Below, in pieces: positions 5,398-5,448 of a stretch of 5,448 nt of DNA. The stretch covers positions 1 through 5,448 of the forward strand of contig JBEKNT010000442.1 of NCBI GenBank assembly GCA_049522565.1, given 5' to 3'. The notes under the pieces are model-generated. The model did not search any database. It was not told where the DNA came from and worked only from the letters and a program-made list of their open reading frames with translations. The first letter of the stretch is position 1, and each line of letters begins with the position of its first letter. The translations under genes and the position numbers were made by a program. The stretch is from JASHVB01 sp049522565. GTDB taxonomy: Bacteria > Pseudomonadota > Alphaproteobacteria > Acetobacterales > Acetobacteraceae.

Positions 5398-5448
5398 ATG
5401 ATCAGCGTCGATGAAGCTCGTGCCCGCATCCTCGCCGACCTCCGCCCC
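5398..5448 (+). CDS. moeA: Molybdopterin molybdenumtransferase MoeA, first 17 codons
   Basis: The frame starting at 5398 reads MISVDEARARILADLRP and runs off the right edge. This is the usual opening of MoeA, in which a short Ser-Val-x-Glu-Ala-x-x-x-Ile-Leu helix begins domain I. MoeA inserts molybdate into adenylated molybdopterin, the last step in making the molybdenum cofactor used by oxidoreductases. A purine-rich AGGA lies 9 bases upstream of the ATG, supporting this start. The frame is also open upstream of the ATG, but that sequence has no MoeA character. The gene is the only plus-strand one in the window and is divergent from the permease operon. The call rests on 17 residues only, though they are distinctive. 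Confidence 0.7.
   Translation, partial: MISVDEARARILADLRP

Noticed and set aside
5100..5429. A 109-codon minus-strand frame upstream of the permease
   Set aside because: It starts inside moeA, has a low-complexity Ala/Gly/Arg composition and no motif; its last 49 residues (from an internal Met) look slightly more protein-like but cannot be supported.

Overview
The window is very GC-rich DNA with dense, short-spaced genes and strong GC bias at third codon positions. The protein style (Arg/Ala-rich, Tat-like signal peptide, MoeA beginning MISVDEARARIL) suggests an alphaproteobacterium, perhaps of the Rhodospirillales/Acetobacteraceae type. That placement is inference from composition and sequence feel, not from a marker gene.

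Layout from left to right. Positions 1-285 (minus) hold the first 95 codons of a periplasmic solute-binding protein of the polar amino-acid ABC type; the rest lies outside the window. Positions 286-813 form a gap without an intact gene. It contains a strong hairpin (429-462), what looks like the orphaned C-terminal 62 codons of a fumarylacetoacetate-hydrolase-family enzyme (568-756, minus), and a small hairpin just after the next gene (765-782). Positions 814-2171 (minus) are a two-gene operon, a Nudix hydrolase of the ADP-ribose pyrophosphatase type followed by an AlaX-type alanyl-tRNA editing protein, joined by an ATGA overlap. A plausible promoter sits so close to the Nudix ATG that the transcript may be leaderless.

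Positions 2172-2461 carry a large, nearly perfect G/C-rich palindrome (2349-2438) inside a 128-bp unit whose two ends match as 9-bp inverted repeats (2319-2446). It begins its right end 15 bases beyond the stop of the transporter operon and probably terminates it. Positions 2462-5049 (minus) are a second two-gene operon, also with an ATGA overlap: an ArsB/NhaD-superfamily (SLC13/YbiR-like) permease followed by a 12-helix MFS transporter. Both are secondary transporters of unknown substrate. Positions 5050-5397 are a divergent intergenic region with one 7-bp hairpin and no convincing gene. Positions 5398-5448 (plus) are the first 17 codons of moeA, for molybdenum cofactor synthesis.

Most of the window is ordinary metabolism, tRNA quality control and transport. 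I see no CRISPR array, tRNA, rRNA, transposase or defence locus. The points most worth a second look are the FAH-family gene remnant, the palindromic element with matching ends, the possible leaderless Nudix-alaX transcript and the paired uncharacterised transporters.
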